Shown piece after piece: positions 1-10,920 of a DNA stretch of 64,000 nucleotides. Numbering within the stretch: position 1 is the stretch's first letter; every line of letters starts with the position of its first letter. The DNA is from Myxococcaceae bacterium (GTDB taxonomy: Bacteria > Myxococcota > Myxococcia > Myxococcales > Myxococcaceae). The DNA lies in assembly GCA_017881265.1 (NCBI GenBank), contig JADGRA010000005.1:1-64000 (forward strand). Reading direction: 5' to 3'. The position numbers were made by a program, and so were the translations under genes. The notes below the pieces were generated by a model that saw only the letters and a program-made list of their open reading frames with translations, did not search any database and had not been told where the DNA came from.

Positions 1-294
1 CGCGGCATGGTGCAGGACGTGAGTGATCAGATCTTCCAGATCTTCTCGGAACGGATGCGCGCCGAGCTGGAGACCCCGCCGGTGGCATCGGAATCGGCCC
101 GGTCCCCGCACGCTGCCCCCTTCACCGGTCCACCCCCCTCCGCCCCCGAGCCAGTGCTCGACGTGGGAGCGCTGGGGGGCACCGCTGCCCGCCGGGCCGC
201 CGGGCGCATGGTGCGGCGACCGCTCTTCTGGGGGGTCGCCCTGGCGATCGTGCTTGCCCTCTGGTTCCTGTTCTTCCGCGCAGCAGCTCCGTGA
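1..294 (+). CDS. coxG: C-terminal part of CoxG-like (SRPBCC) CO dehydrogenase accessory protein with C-terminal TM anchor; 5' end outside window
   Basis: Frame open to window start; GMVQDVSDQIFQIFSERMRAELE followed by linker and TM segment (RRPLFWGVALAIVLALWFLFF); directly upstream of coxM. Confidence 0.6.
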   Translation, partial: RGMVQDVSDQIFQIFSERMRAELETPPVASESARSPHAAPFTGPPPSAPEPVLDVGALGGTAARRAAGRMVRRPLFWGVALAIVLALWFLFFRAAAP

Positions 295-310
295 TCCACG
301 AGGAGGGAGC

Positions 311-1183
311 ATGATCCCTGCAGCCTTCGACTACCACGCCCCCACCAGCCTCTCCGAGGCGGTGGCGTTGCTCTCCAAGCATGGCGATACCGCCAAGGTG
401 CTCTCCGGGGGCCAGAGCCTGCTACCGCTGCTCAAGCTCCGGCTCGGCCAGGCCGGCCACCTGATCGACATCGGACGCATCCCCGGCCTCGAGTACATCA
501 AGGAGGAGGGCGGGATGCTGCGCATCGGCGGCCGGACCCGTGAGTCGGCGCTCGAACGCTCGGAGGTGGTGCGTACCCGCTATCCGATCCTCCTCGACAC
601 CGCGCAGGTGATCGCCGACCCGCTCGTCCGCAACATGGCCACCGTGGGCGGCAACCTGGCCCACGGGGACCCGGGCAACGACCATCCCGCCACCATGCTC
701 GTCCTCGGGGCCCAGGTGGTCGCCACCGGGCCGAAGGCCGAGCGGGTGATCCCCATTGACGGCTTCTTCGTCGGCTTGTTCACCACCGCGCTCCAGCCGG
801 ACGAGATCGTCACCGAGATCCGTATCCCGGCGCCGCCAGCGCGCAGCGGCGGGGCGTACGTGAAGTTCGAGCGCAAGGTGGGCGACTACGCTACCGCAGC
901 GGCCGCGGCCTTCGTCACCCTCGGCGCGTCGGGCCTGGTGGAGCGGGCCGGCATCGCCCTCACCAACGCCGGGCCGAAACCGGTCCGTTCCACCGCGGCG
1001 GAGAAGCTGCTCACCGGAAGGAGACCGGACGCCGCCGCTCTGGGAGAGGCGGCCCGGGCAGCCGGGCAAAGCGCCACTCCGAGCGCCGACCGGCGCGGCG
1101 CGGCCGACTACAAGAAGGAGATGGCAGGCGTGCTGGCACTGCGCGCGCTCACCAAGGCGGTTCAACGCGCGGGAGGTCGCTGA
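311..1183 (+). CDS. coxM: CO dehydrogenase medium (FAD-binding) subunit
   Basis: [45 protein letters not shown] and [19 protein letters not shown] gaggagg upstream of ATG at 311. Confidence 0.9.
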   Translation: MIPAAFDYHAPTSLSEAVALLSKHGDTAKVLSGGQSLLPLLKLRLGQAGHLIDIGRIPGLEYIKEEGGMLRIGGRTRESALERSEVVRTRYPILLDTAQVIADPLVRNMATVGGNLAHGDPGNDHPATMLVLGAQVVATGPKAERVIPIDGFFVGLFTTALQPDEIVTEIRIPAPPARSGGAYVKFERKVGDYATAAAAAFVTLGASGLVERAGIALTNAGPKPVRSTAAEKLLTGRRPDAAALGEAARAAGQSATPSADRRGAADYKKEMAGVLALRALTKAVQRAGGR

Positions 1184-1185
1184 CC

Positions 1186-1664
1186 ATGGCCATGCACACC
1201 ATCAAGCTGACGGTGAACGGGGAGCCGCACGAGGCCACGGTCGAATCCCGCCTCCTCCTGGTCCACCTCCTGCGTGAGAACCTGCGCCTCACCGGGACGC
1301 ACATCGGCTGCGACACCACCCACTGCGGGGCGTGCACCATCCTCTTCGACGGCCAGCCGGTGAAGTCGTGCACCGTGCTCGCGGTGCAGGCGGACGGCCG
1401 CCAGCTGATCACGGTGGAGGGCCTGGAGAAGGACAACAAGCTGAGCGCCATCCAGGACGGCTTCTACCAGGAGCACGGGCTGCAGTGCGGGTACTGCACC
1501 CCCGGGATGATGATCACCGGCACCGCACTGCTCGAGCGCAACAATTCCCCGAGCGAGCTGGAGATCCGGGAAGCCATCTCTGGAAACCTCTGCCGCTGCA
1601 CCGGCTACGTGAACATCGTCAAGGCCATCCAGCATGCCGCCCGGGCGACGAAGCAGGAGACGCC

Positions 1665-1668
<4 letters not shown>
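1186..1668 (+). CDS. coxS: CO dehydrogenase small (2Fe-2S) subunit
   Basis: [15 protein letters not shown] and [13 protein letters not shown]...[16 protein letters not shown] double [2Fe-2S] motifs. Confidence 0.93.
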
Positions 1669-4031
<2,363 letters not shown>

Positions 4032-4060
4032 CCGTCCACGCCCCTTGGGGGGCGCCAGGC

Positions 4061-4780
4061 ATGCAGAGGACAGCGCTCAGCCTCCAGCGCGACCAGCGCC
4101 GCGTGCTGGGGCTATTGGCCGTCCTCTGTGCCGCCTCGTGGGGCTGGTCGCTTCGCCTGGCCGCCCACATGCCGGAAGGCCCGCACCACCACGCGGAGAG
4201 CCTCTGGCCGCTCACCCTCATGTGGGGGGCGATGATGGTGGCGATGATGGTGCCGCCGGAGGTGCCCCGGCTGGTGTGGCTTGTGGGCGAGCCGCGGCGC
4301 GCGCCCCTGGCCAAGGCGCTGGCCTTCCTCGTCGGTTACCTCGCGCCGTGGATGGGGGCCAGCCTCGGCGCGGCGCTGCTGCAGGCGCGGCTTGGCGCGG
4401 CGGGCCTATTGACCGCCGAGATGGCCACCGCGAGCCGCACCCTTGGAGGGGCGCTGGTCCTCGCCGCAGGCGCGATGGAGCTCTCGCCCCTCAAGGGTGC
4501 CTGCCTCGAGCGGTGTCGCTCCCGGGCCCAGGCCGCCGGCGTGCTCGGCGAAGGCGCGGCCGGCCCGCTGCTGCGCGGCGCCCGGCAGGGCCTCCTGTCC
4601 ATCGGCTCCTGCGGCGTGCTGATGCTGGTGCTCTTCGTCACCGGCGTGATGAGTCCTCTGGCCATGGTGCTCCTCACTGCGCTCCTTTTCCTGGAGGCGG
4701 TGGCTCCCGGGGGCTGGCCGGTGCGGTGGGTGGCGGGGCTGGCGCTGCTCGGCTGGGGGGCCTGGCTGATTCTGGTATGA
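4061..4780 (+). CDS. DUF2182-family integral membrane protein
   Basis: LMWGAMMVAMMVPPE, GYLAPWMGASL, ELSPLKGACLERCRS, GSCGVLMLVLFVTGVMS motifs. Confidence 0.75.
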   Translation: MQRTALSLQRDQRRVLGLLAVLCAASWGWSLRLAAHMPEGPHHHAESLWPLTLMWGAMMVAMMVPPEVPRLVWLVGEPRRAPLAKALAFLVGYLAPWMGASLGAALLQARLGAAGLLTAEMATASRTLGGALVLAAGAMELSPLKGACLERCRSRAQAAGVLGEGAAGPLLRGARQGLLSIGSCGVLMLVLFVTGVMSPLAMVLLTALLFLEAVAPGGWPVRWVAGLALLGWGAWLILV

Positions 4781-4789
4781 ACGGACCCC

Positions 4790-5956
4790 ATGGGAACGGG
4801 CGCGGAGGAAGCGGCGCGGTACCTCCAGGGGAAGACGCTGGAGATGGAGATGGCGCTGGCGCCTTTGGTGGAAGTCAATTCCTTCACCGACAACGTGGAG
4901 GGCGGACGACACGTCGGACACATGCTTCGCGAGCAGTGGAAGCTGCCGGGCCTGCTCTCTGAAGTCGTCAGCAGCACGCGCTACGCGGACCACCTGGTGT
5001 TTCGCACCCAAGGGGTCCCGGGGCTGAAGCCCGTCGCGCTGGTAGGCCATCTGGACACCGTCTTCCCCCCGGGGAAATTCGAGGGCTACCGCGTGGATGG
5101 CGAGCTGCGCCGGGGCCCGGGCACCCTGGACATGAAGGGGGGGCTGGTCGTCATCGGCGCCGCCCTGCGGGCCCTGGCGGAGACGGTGGGGTTGGCCCAG
5201 CTTCCGCCCTTGCGCGTGGTGGTGGTCTCCGACGAGGAAGTCGGCTCTCCGGAGGGGCAGGACGTCATTCGCAGCGTCTGCGCGGGTAGCGCGGCGGCGC
5301 TGGTGTTCGAATCGGGCCGCGCCGAGGACGCCATCATCACCCGGCGCAAGGGCACCGGCGCCGTCGAGGCGGTGGCGCACGGGAAGGCGGCGCACGCCGG
5401 CAACCACCACGCCGAGGGGGCCAACGCGCTGTGGGCGGTGGCACGCTTCGTGGACGCGGTGCAGCAGCTCACGGACTACCCGCGCGGGATGACCGTCAAC
5501 GTTGGCAAGGTGCTGGGGGGCCAGGGGAAGAATACCGTGCCGGACCACGCCGAGGCCCACGTCGACTTGCGCTTCTGCACGCGAGCGGATGGCGAGCTGC
5601 TGCTGCAGCGCTTCCGCGAGGCCGCGCACCGGGCCGCCGCGTCGGTGCCGGGGACGCGATTGGAATTGTCCGGCGGCATCTCCCGCGAGCCGCTCGAGCG
5701 TTCCGCCGAGAGCGCCGCGCTGCTGGAGGCCTACGCCGCTTGTGCCCGTGCCTCGGGACTCGGCGCGAGCGAGGCCGGTCTCATTGGCGGCGGTTCCGAC
5801 GCCAGCACCACCAGCAGCAGCGGCATCCCGTCCATCGACGGCCTGGGCCCCCGAGGCAAGGGCTTCCACACCGTCGAGGAGCACATCGAAGTCGCCACCC
5901 TCGTCCCCAAGGCCCAGGCGCTGGCGCGCTTCCTCGCGCTTCGCGCCGGCCGCTGA
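4790..5956 (+). CDS. M20 family metallopeptidase (carboxypeptidase G2/ArgE/DapE-like)
   Basis: ALVGHLDTVFPPG, GPGTLDMKGGL, VSDEEVGS, GGGSDASTTSSSGIPSIDGLGPRGKGFHTVEEHI. Confidence 0.88.
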   Translation: MGTGAEEAARYLQGKTLEMEMALAPLVEVNSFTDNVEGGRHVGHMLREQWKLPGLLSEVVSSTRYADHLVFRTQGVPGLKPVALVGHLDTVFPPGKFEGYRVDGELRRGPGTLDMKGGLVVIGAALRALAETVGLAQLPPLRVVVVSDEEVGSPEGQDVIRSVCAGSAAALVFESGRAEDAIITRRKGTGAVEAVAHGKAAHAGNHHAEGANALWAVARFVDAVQQLTDYPRGMTVNVGKVLGGQGKNTVPDHAEAHVDLRFCTRADGELLLQRFREAAHRAAASVPGTRLELSGGISREPLERSAESAALLEAYAACARASGLGASEAGLIGGGSDASTTSSSGIPSIDGLGPRGKGFHTVEEHIEVATLVPKAQALARFLALRAGR

Positions 5957-5971
5957 CGGCACTTTTCCCCC

Positions 5972-6271
5972 GTGCCGACGGAGGACGACGACGCGGGGCC
6001 GGTGGTGCAGCTGCCCCTGGACGGGCGGCTGGACTTGCACCTCTTCCGGCCGGCCGACGTCCCGGCTCTCCTCGACGCCTACCTGACTGAGTGCCGCGCG
6101 GCGGGGGTACTGGAGGTGGAAGTCATCCACGGCAAGGGCACCGGCGCGCTGCGCCGGCGCGTCCAGGCGCTGCTGTCGGCACGGGAGGACACCGCGCACG
6201 TGCGCACTGCCGACGAGGCGCGGGGAGGTTGGGGCGTCACCCTAGTGACGCTGCGGCCGCCTCACCCCTGA
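5972..6271 (+). CDS. Smr domain protein
   Basis: LDLHLFRPADV...VIHGKGTGALRRRVQALL; GTG start. Confidence 0.8.
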   Translation: MPTEDDDAGPVVQLPLDGRLDLHLFRPADVPALLDAYLTECRAAGVLEVEVIHGKGTGALRRRVQALLSAREDTAHVRTADEARGGWGVTLVTLRPPHP

Positions 6272-6852
6272 AGGTGCGAGACGTCGTTCCACGTCCAGAC
6301 GACGCGGTGGGCGTGCTCCAGCCCCAGCACGCTGACCGAGGCGGTGGAGAGGGCGAGATGCGCGCCGGCCTCGGGTGGAAGGCCCACCCACCGCGCGGCG
6401 ACGACGCGCAGCAGATGGCCATGGGCAAACAGCAGGACGTTTCCCTGCACCCGGGTGACTTCGTCGAGGAGGCGGTCCACCCGGGCCCCCACCGCGGCGG
6501 CCGTATCCCCGGCCGGGCAACCGTCCCGCCAGAGGGCCCAGTCCGGGCGCGCAGCGAGGACCTGCTGCGCCGTCAGCCCCTGGTACGCGCCGTAGTCCCA
6601 TTCGAGGAGCTCCGCGCGCTCCTCGGCCCGCTGGCCGTACCCAGCCAGCGCGCACGTCTGTCGTGCCCGGGAGAGCGGGCTTACCAGGACGCGGGAGAAG
6701 TCCACCGGGGCCAGGCGGTCCCGCAGGCGCTCGGCGTCGGCTTGTCCGCGTGCGGTGAGGGGAATGTCGGCGCGCCCGGCGTGCTGCGCGGTGCGCGTCC
6801 ACTCCGTCTCACCGTGGCGCACCAGCACCACCACCCGCTGATGGGACTGCAT
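6262..6852 (-). CDS. Histidine phosphatase family (phosphoglycerate mutase-like) protein
   Basis: VVVLVRHGETEWTRTAQHAGRADIPLTARG; WDYGAYQGLT; LLFAHGHLLRVVAARW. Confidence 0.88.
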   Translation of the reverse strand: MQSHQRVVVLVRHGETEWTRTAQHAGRADIPLTARGQADAERLRDRLAPVDFSRVLVSPLSRARQTCALAGYGQRAEERAELLEWDYGAYQGLTAQQVLAARPDWALWRDGCPAGDTAAAVGARVDRLLDEVTRVQGNVLLFAHGHLLRVVAARWVGLPPEAGAHLALSTASVSVLGLEHAHRVVWTWNDVSHLQG

Positions 6853-6913
6853 GGCGCGAGCCTAGACAACTGTTCGCACGCCTGACGCCACAAGCATGTA
6901 ATATTCGCCGCCC

Positions 6914-7456
6914 ATGGAGACGCTGGTGCTGAGCACGGGGTACGAGCCGGTTGCCCGTGTTCCGTGGCAGCGTGCCATCCAGCTGCTGTTCCTCGGCAAG
7001 GTGGAGATTGTCGAGGAGTACGACGACCGCCTGGTGCGCAGTGTGACGGTGTCGTTGAAGATGCCGTCCGTCATCCGCTTCCTGCGGGCCATCCGCGGGC
7101 GCAAGCGGGCCATCAAGTTCAGCCGGGAAAACGTCTACGCGCGCGACTCCGGACGCTGCCAGTACTGCCGGCAGCGCGTTTCCCGGCAGGACGCCACCTA
7201 TGACCACGTCGTCCCGCGAGCCCATGGCGGGCATACCACCTGGGAAAACGTCGTCATCTGCTGCTTCCCGTGCAACCAGCACAAGGGCGGTCGCACGCCC
7301 GCCCAGGCGGGGATGACGCTGCTGACCGAGCCGAGCAAGCCCAAGAAGCTGCCGGAGACGTTCCGGCTTTCCTTCGGGTATGAGCCTGGGATGCCCCACG
7401 CCTGGCGCAAATTCCTGCGCGACGTCGCCTACTGGCACGGCGAACTCGAGCCTTAG
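6914..7456 (+). CDS. HNH endonuclease family protein
   Basis: RDSGRCQYCRQRVSRQDATYDHVVPRAHGGHTTWENVVICCFPCNQHKGG. Confidence 0.88.
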   Translation: METLVLSTGYEPVARVPWQRAIQLLFLGKVEIVEEYDDRLVRSVTVSLKMPSVIRFLRAIRGRKRAIKFSRENVYARDSGRCQYCRQRVSRQDATYDHVVPRAHGGHTTWENVVICCFPCNQHKGGRTPAQAGMTLLTEPSKPKKLPETFRLSFGYEPGMPHAWRKFLRDVAYWHGELEP

Positions 7457-7548
7457 CCGCCTGAGCGCCCCCCGGCGGGTCCCAGGAGGCGTTGCCCGTT
7501 GCAGCTGGGGTGCTGCGGCGTCAGGCGAAGGGCGTTACAGCCCCCTCT

Positions 7549-7908
7549 ATGGACGACTTGGAGCGAGACAAGCTGGGCCTTCTCGCCTGGCAATGGTCCA
7601 TCTACCCGCAAGGGCACCGCCATCGCCTCAATCTGGCCTTGCACCTCACCACCGCGCCGCTCTTCCTCCTCGGCACCGTGGCCGTCCTGGTCGCGCCGCT
7701 CACCGCGTGGCAGCTGGCGCCGGTGGGGCTGGGCGGGATTCTGGTGGCCTTCGCAGCCCAGGGTCGCGGGCACAAGGAGGAGGCGTCGCCGCCCCGGCCC
7801 TTCCGCGGGCCGCTGGACCTGCTCGCGCGCTTCTTCGTCGAGCAGTGGGTGACGTTCCCGCGCTACGTGCTGAGTGGAGGCTTCGGGCGCGCCTGGCGCG
7901 CGGGCTGA
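7549..7908 (+). CDS. Small integral membrane protein, possibly Mpo1/DUF962-like
   Basis: Two TM segments and GHKEE...PFRGPLDLLARFFVEQWVTFPRYVLSGG. Confidence 0.5.
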   Translation: MDDLERDKLGLLAWQWSIYPQGHRHRLNLALHLTTAPLFLLGTVAVLVAPLTAWQLAPVGLGGILVAFAAQGRGHKEEASPPRPFRGPLDLLARFFVEQWVTFPRYVLSGGFGRAWRAG

Positions 7909-8162
7909 AAACTGCCCCCGGGGGGGCGCCTCCATCCCCCGGCCGCTGCCCTCGCGCGTGGAGGCCATTCCCGGGAGGGTCTCCGAAACCCCGGTTCTTT
8001 CACCACCCGGGGCCGCAGGCGCTGTCGTTTTCCTTCACCAGCGGAGTGCGCCGCAGGGAGCGCCAGTCAACGGCGCCCCGTGTTGCCAGAGCCGAGAGGT
8101 CGGAGAGGGTGGGTGGAGCGGGGGTTGACGGCCCTCGCGCCTGCGGGCAGCGTCAGAGAACT

Positions 8163-8522
8163 GTGGCCACCATCCTGATTGTTGATGATGACGCCTTCGT
8201 CCGCACCCAGTTGAAGGATGTCTTGGAAGGCCGTGGCCACGCGCTCCTCGAAGCGGAGGACGGACGCGAGGCGCTGGACGTGCTGGGCGAGCGGGTGCCG
8301 CAGCTGGTGCTGCTCGACCTCTTCATGCCGCGGCTGAGTGGCATGGAGGCCCTGGCCCTCATGCGGGAGCGCTGGCCGTCGGCCCGTGTCCTTGTCATCA
8401 GCTCGCTCGACAGCGAACGGCTGGTGGCGCAGGCGCTCGAGGCGGGCGCCGCCGGCTACATCACCAAGCCCTTCCATCCCGTGGAAATCACCTCCGCCGT
8501 CGACCGGGCGCTAGCGAACTGA
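8163..8522 (+). CDS. Single-domain response regulator (receiver)
   Basis: ILIVDDDAFVRTQLKDVLEGRGH, VLLDLFMPRLSGMEAL, VISSLDSERL, GAAGYITKPF; GTG start. Confidence 0.88.
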   Translation: MATILIVDDDAFVRTQLKDVLEGRGHALLEAEDGREALDVLGERVPQLVLLDLFMPRLSGMEALALMRERWPSARVLVISSLDSERLVAQALEAGAAGYITKPFHPVEITSAVDRALAN

Positions 8523-8525
8523 CGG

Positions 8526-9494
8526 ATGGCCTCCTCCTACTGGATAGGCGATGCAGAAGGGCGCGTCCTGGGGCCCGTCACCCTGGACGTCGTCCAGGAG
8601 CTGGTGAACACGGGCCGTCTGCAGGACGTCACCCGCGCCAGCATCGACGGGCAACGCTGGGGCCCCCCGGAACAATTCCCCGAGATTCTGGCGCTGCTGC
8701 TGCATGCCCCGCGGCCCGAGGTGCTGCTCGAGCTCGAGCGGAAGGAGGCCGGCCGGGTGTGGGACCAGCTGCGCGGGATGCAGGGGAAAGCCCCGCATGA
8801 ATTGTTCCACATCGAGCAGGGCGCATCGGTGGACGCCTACCGCAACGCCTTCTTCAAGCTGGTGAAGCGCTTCTACCCGGACCGGGTGCGTGCCCAGGCC
8901 CACCCGGACTTGCGGCGTGCCTACTCGGATGCCTTCCAATTCCTCAGCCGGCTGATGGTGCACATCGAGAATGAACTCGCCGCCGGCCGCGCGGCGAGCG
9001 CCATGCCCGCCATGCGCGTCACCCCGCTGTCCACCCCCGCGGCCAAGCCCGCGCAGCCGGTGCGATTCCCCGCGTCGGAACGGCCGAAGCCGGCGATGCG
9101 CCCCCTGCCGAAGAGTCCGGAACCGGCCGCCCGGCCCAGCTACGACGCGGCCGAATTCATCGGCCTGGAGAGGCGCGACGACCGGGTGGAGGTGACGGTG
9201 AAGGTGAACGCGCGCAACAGCGCGATGTTCACCCAGCACCCGCTGGTGAATCTGCAGAGCGGTGGGGTGTTTCTGGCCTGCCACACCAGCCTGCCCTTAG
9301 GGACGCCGGTGGAAGTGGTGTTCCGGTTCGACGAGCCGGAGCGCGAAATCAAAGCCCGCGGCCGCGTCATCCTCGAGAACGCCGGCGCCGACCCGCGGAC
9401 GCCGGTGGGCTTCGGGGTCCGGCTGGTGAGCTTCCGCGACTCCGAGAAGAATTTCGTCCAGGCCTTCCTCCAGCGCGTCGCGGCCCGGCGGTAG
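8526..9494 (+). CDS. PilZ-domain protein with N-terminal GYF_2-like and central J-like region
   Basis: SYWIGDAEGRVLGPVTLDVVQELVNTGRL at N-term; RFYPDRVRAQAHPDLRRAYSDAFQFLSRL; C-term SGGVFLACHTSLPLGTPVEVVFRF. Confidence 0.65.
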   Translation: MASSYWIGDAEGRVLGPVTLDVVQELVNTGRLQDVTRASIDGQRWGPPEQFPEILALLLHAPRPEVLLELERKEAGRVWDQLRGMQGKAPHELFHIEQGASVDAYRNAFFKLVKRFYPDRVRAQAHPDLRRAYSDAFQFLSRLMVHIENELAAGRAASAMPAMRVTPLSTPAAKPAQPVRFPASERPKPAMRPLPKSPEPAARPSYDAAEFIGLERRDDRVEVTVKVNARNSAMFTQHPLVNLQSGGVFLACHTSLPLGTPVEVVFRFDEPEREIKARGRVILENAGADPRTPVGFGVRLVSFRDSEKNFVQAFLQRVAARR

Positions 9495-9583
9495 CCCCCG
9501 CGTCGCGCTCAGCCCCCCCCCAGCGACGTCAAGAGTCGGTAGAGTCCCCCCCCAAGGCGCATGCGACGGCCAGGGAGAGTGCG

Positions 9584-10183
9584 GTGAGGTCTCGGACGGC
9601 GCCGGACGGCGGGGGCCGCTGCCCCCGCTGTGCCCTCAAGTTTCCCGTCTGCGCCTGCTCATTCCTCGCACCCTTGGGCGTCCGGACGCGCTTCGTCGTC
9701 CTGCGCCACGTGCGCGAGGCGGACAAGAGCAGCAACACGGCACGCTGGGCCGCCCTGTTGCTGCCCGGCTGTGAATTGCGGCCCTGGGGCGCCCGGTCCG
9801 ACGTCGCGTCGCTGCGGGACCTCGGCCAGCCCGGCGACTGGCTGCTGTTCCCGGGCGAGCCCCCGTCGGCGAGTCCCCCGCTTCCCCCAGTGCCGCCGGC
9901 GCGGGTGGTGGTGCTGGACGGCACCTGGCGGCAGGTGCGGCGCATGCTGCGCGCGCTGCCGGCGCTGCAGGCGCTTCCGCGCCTCAGCGTGGCGCCGCGC
10001 CCGCGGCGCTTCGGCCTGCGCGCCGCTCCCTCGCCGTCGCACCTCTCCACCCTGGAGGCCATGTCCTCGGCGGTGGCCCTGTTGGAGGGCGAGGCGCTGG
10101 CCGAGGCCCTCGACGCCTGTCACCTTGAACTGGTGGCCCGGGCCCTCAGCGCGCGCGGCCGCCGTCTGCCAGAGGCGGCATGA
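9584..10183 (+). CDS. DTW domain protein (tRNA-uridine aminocarboxypropyltransferase family)
   Basis: CPRCALKFPVCAC and VVVLDGTWRQVRRMLRALPAL; GTG start. Confidence 0.8.
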   Translation: MRSRTAPDGGGRCPRCALKFPVCACSFLAPLGVRTRFVVLRHVREADKSSNTARWAALLLPGCELRPWGARSDVASLRDLGQPGDWLLFPGEPPSASPPLPPVPPARVVVLDGTWRQVRRMLRALPALQALPRLSVAPRPRRFGLRAAPSPSHLSTLEAMSSAVALLEGEALAEALDACHLELVARALSARGRRLPEAA

Positions 10184-10920
10184 GGCCACTGTTGCTGCTG
10201 GACAACGTCTCGCGCGCCTTTCAGGGCGTCCCGGCCGTGCGGCCGCTGACGCTGGCCATTCCGGAGGGTCGGACGACGGTGCTGGTGGGCCCCAGCGGCT
10301 CCGGCAAGTCCACGCTGTTGCGGATGATGGTGGGCCTGGTGCGGCCCGACACTGGCCAGGTCCTCTTCGAGGGACGGCCGTTAACAGCCGAGAGTGCACC
10401 GGCGGAGCGTCGGCGGATGGGCCTGGTGCTGCAGGGCGGCGGCCTTTTCCCCCACCTCAGCGTGGAGGACAACGCGGCGCTGGTGGCGCGGTACCTCGGC
10501 TGGGACGGGCCCCGGGTGGCGGCGCGGCTGCAGGTGCTTCTCGACCGCGTGCAACTGCCCGCAACGGTGCTTCGCCGGTACCCGGCGGAGCTCTCCGGCG
10601 GGCAGCGCCAGCGGGTGAGTCTGTTGCGCGCCCTCATGCTCGAGCCGGCGCTGCTGCTTCTGGACGAGCCACTCGGTGCTCTCGACCCCATCACGCGCTC
10701 GGAGCTGCAGGAGGACCTGCGCGCCACCTTCCAAGCCCTGGGGACCACGGTGGTCCTAGTCACCCATGACCTCGGCGAGGCGGCCTACCTCGGCGACACG
10801 CTGGTGCTGCTGCGGGAGGGGCGGGTGGTGCAGAGCGGGACGGCCGAGGACCTGGTGCGTCGGCCCGCGGAGGACTTCGTGGAGCGCTTCGTCCGCGCGC
10901 AGCGGGCGCTGCCCCGATGA
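10180..10920 (+). CDS. ABC transporter ATPase, osmoprotectant/betaine type
   Basis: Walker A GPSGSGKST, ELSGGQRQRVSLLRALMLEPALLLLDEPLGALDP. Confidence 0.9.
   Translation: MRPLLLLDNVSRAFQGVPAVRPLTLAIPEGRTTVLVGPSGSGKSTLLRMMVGLVRPDTGQVLFEGRPLTAESAPAERRRMGLVLQGGGLFPHLSVEDNAALVARYLGWDGPRVAARLQVLLDRVQLPATVLRRYPAELSGGQRQRVSLLRALMLEPALLLLDEPLGALDPITRSELQEDLRATFQALGTTVVLVTHDLGEAAYLGDTLVLLREGRVVQSGTAEDLVRRPAEDFVERFVRAQRALPR

Noticed and set aside
6914-7456. HNH endonuclease as the GATC-restricting enzyme explaining the depletion
   Set aside because: The protein is a generic HNH protein with no adjacent methylase or modification gene; nothing in the sequence links it to GATC recognition.
7909-8162. 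250-bp gap before the receiver gene as a possible small RNA or extra gene (ORF 7874-8128)
   Set aside because: No conserved structure or motif I can recognise; the ORF overlaps the preceding gene and is low-complexity.
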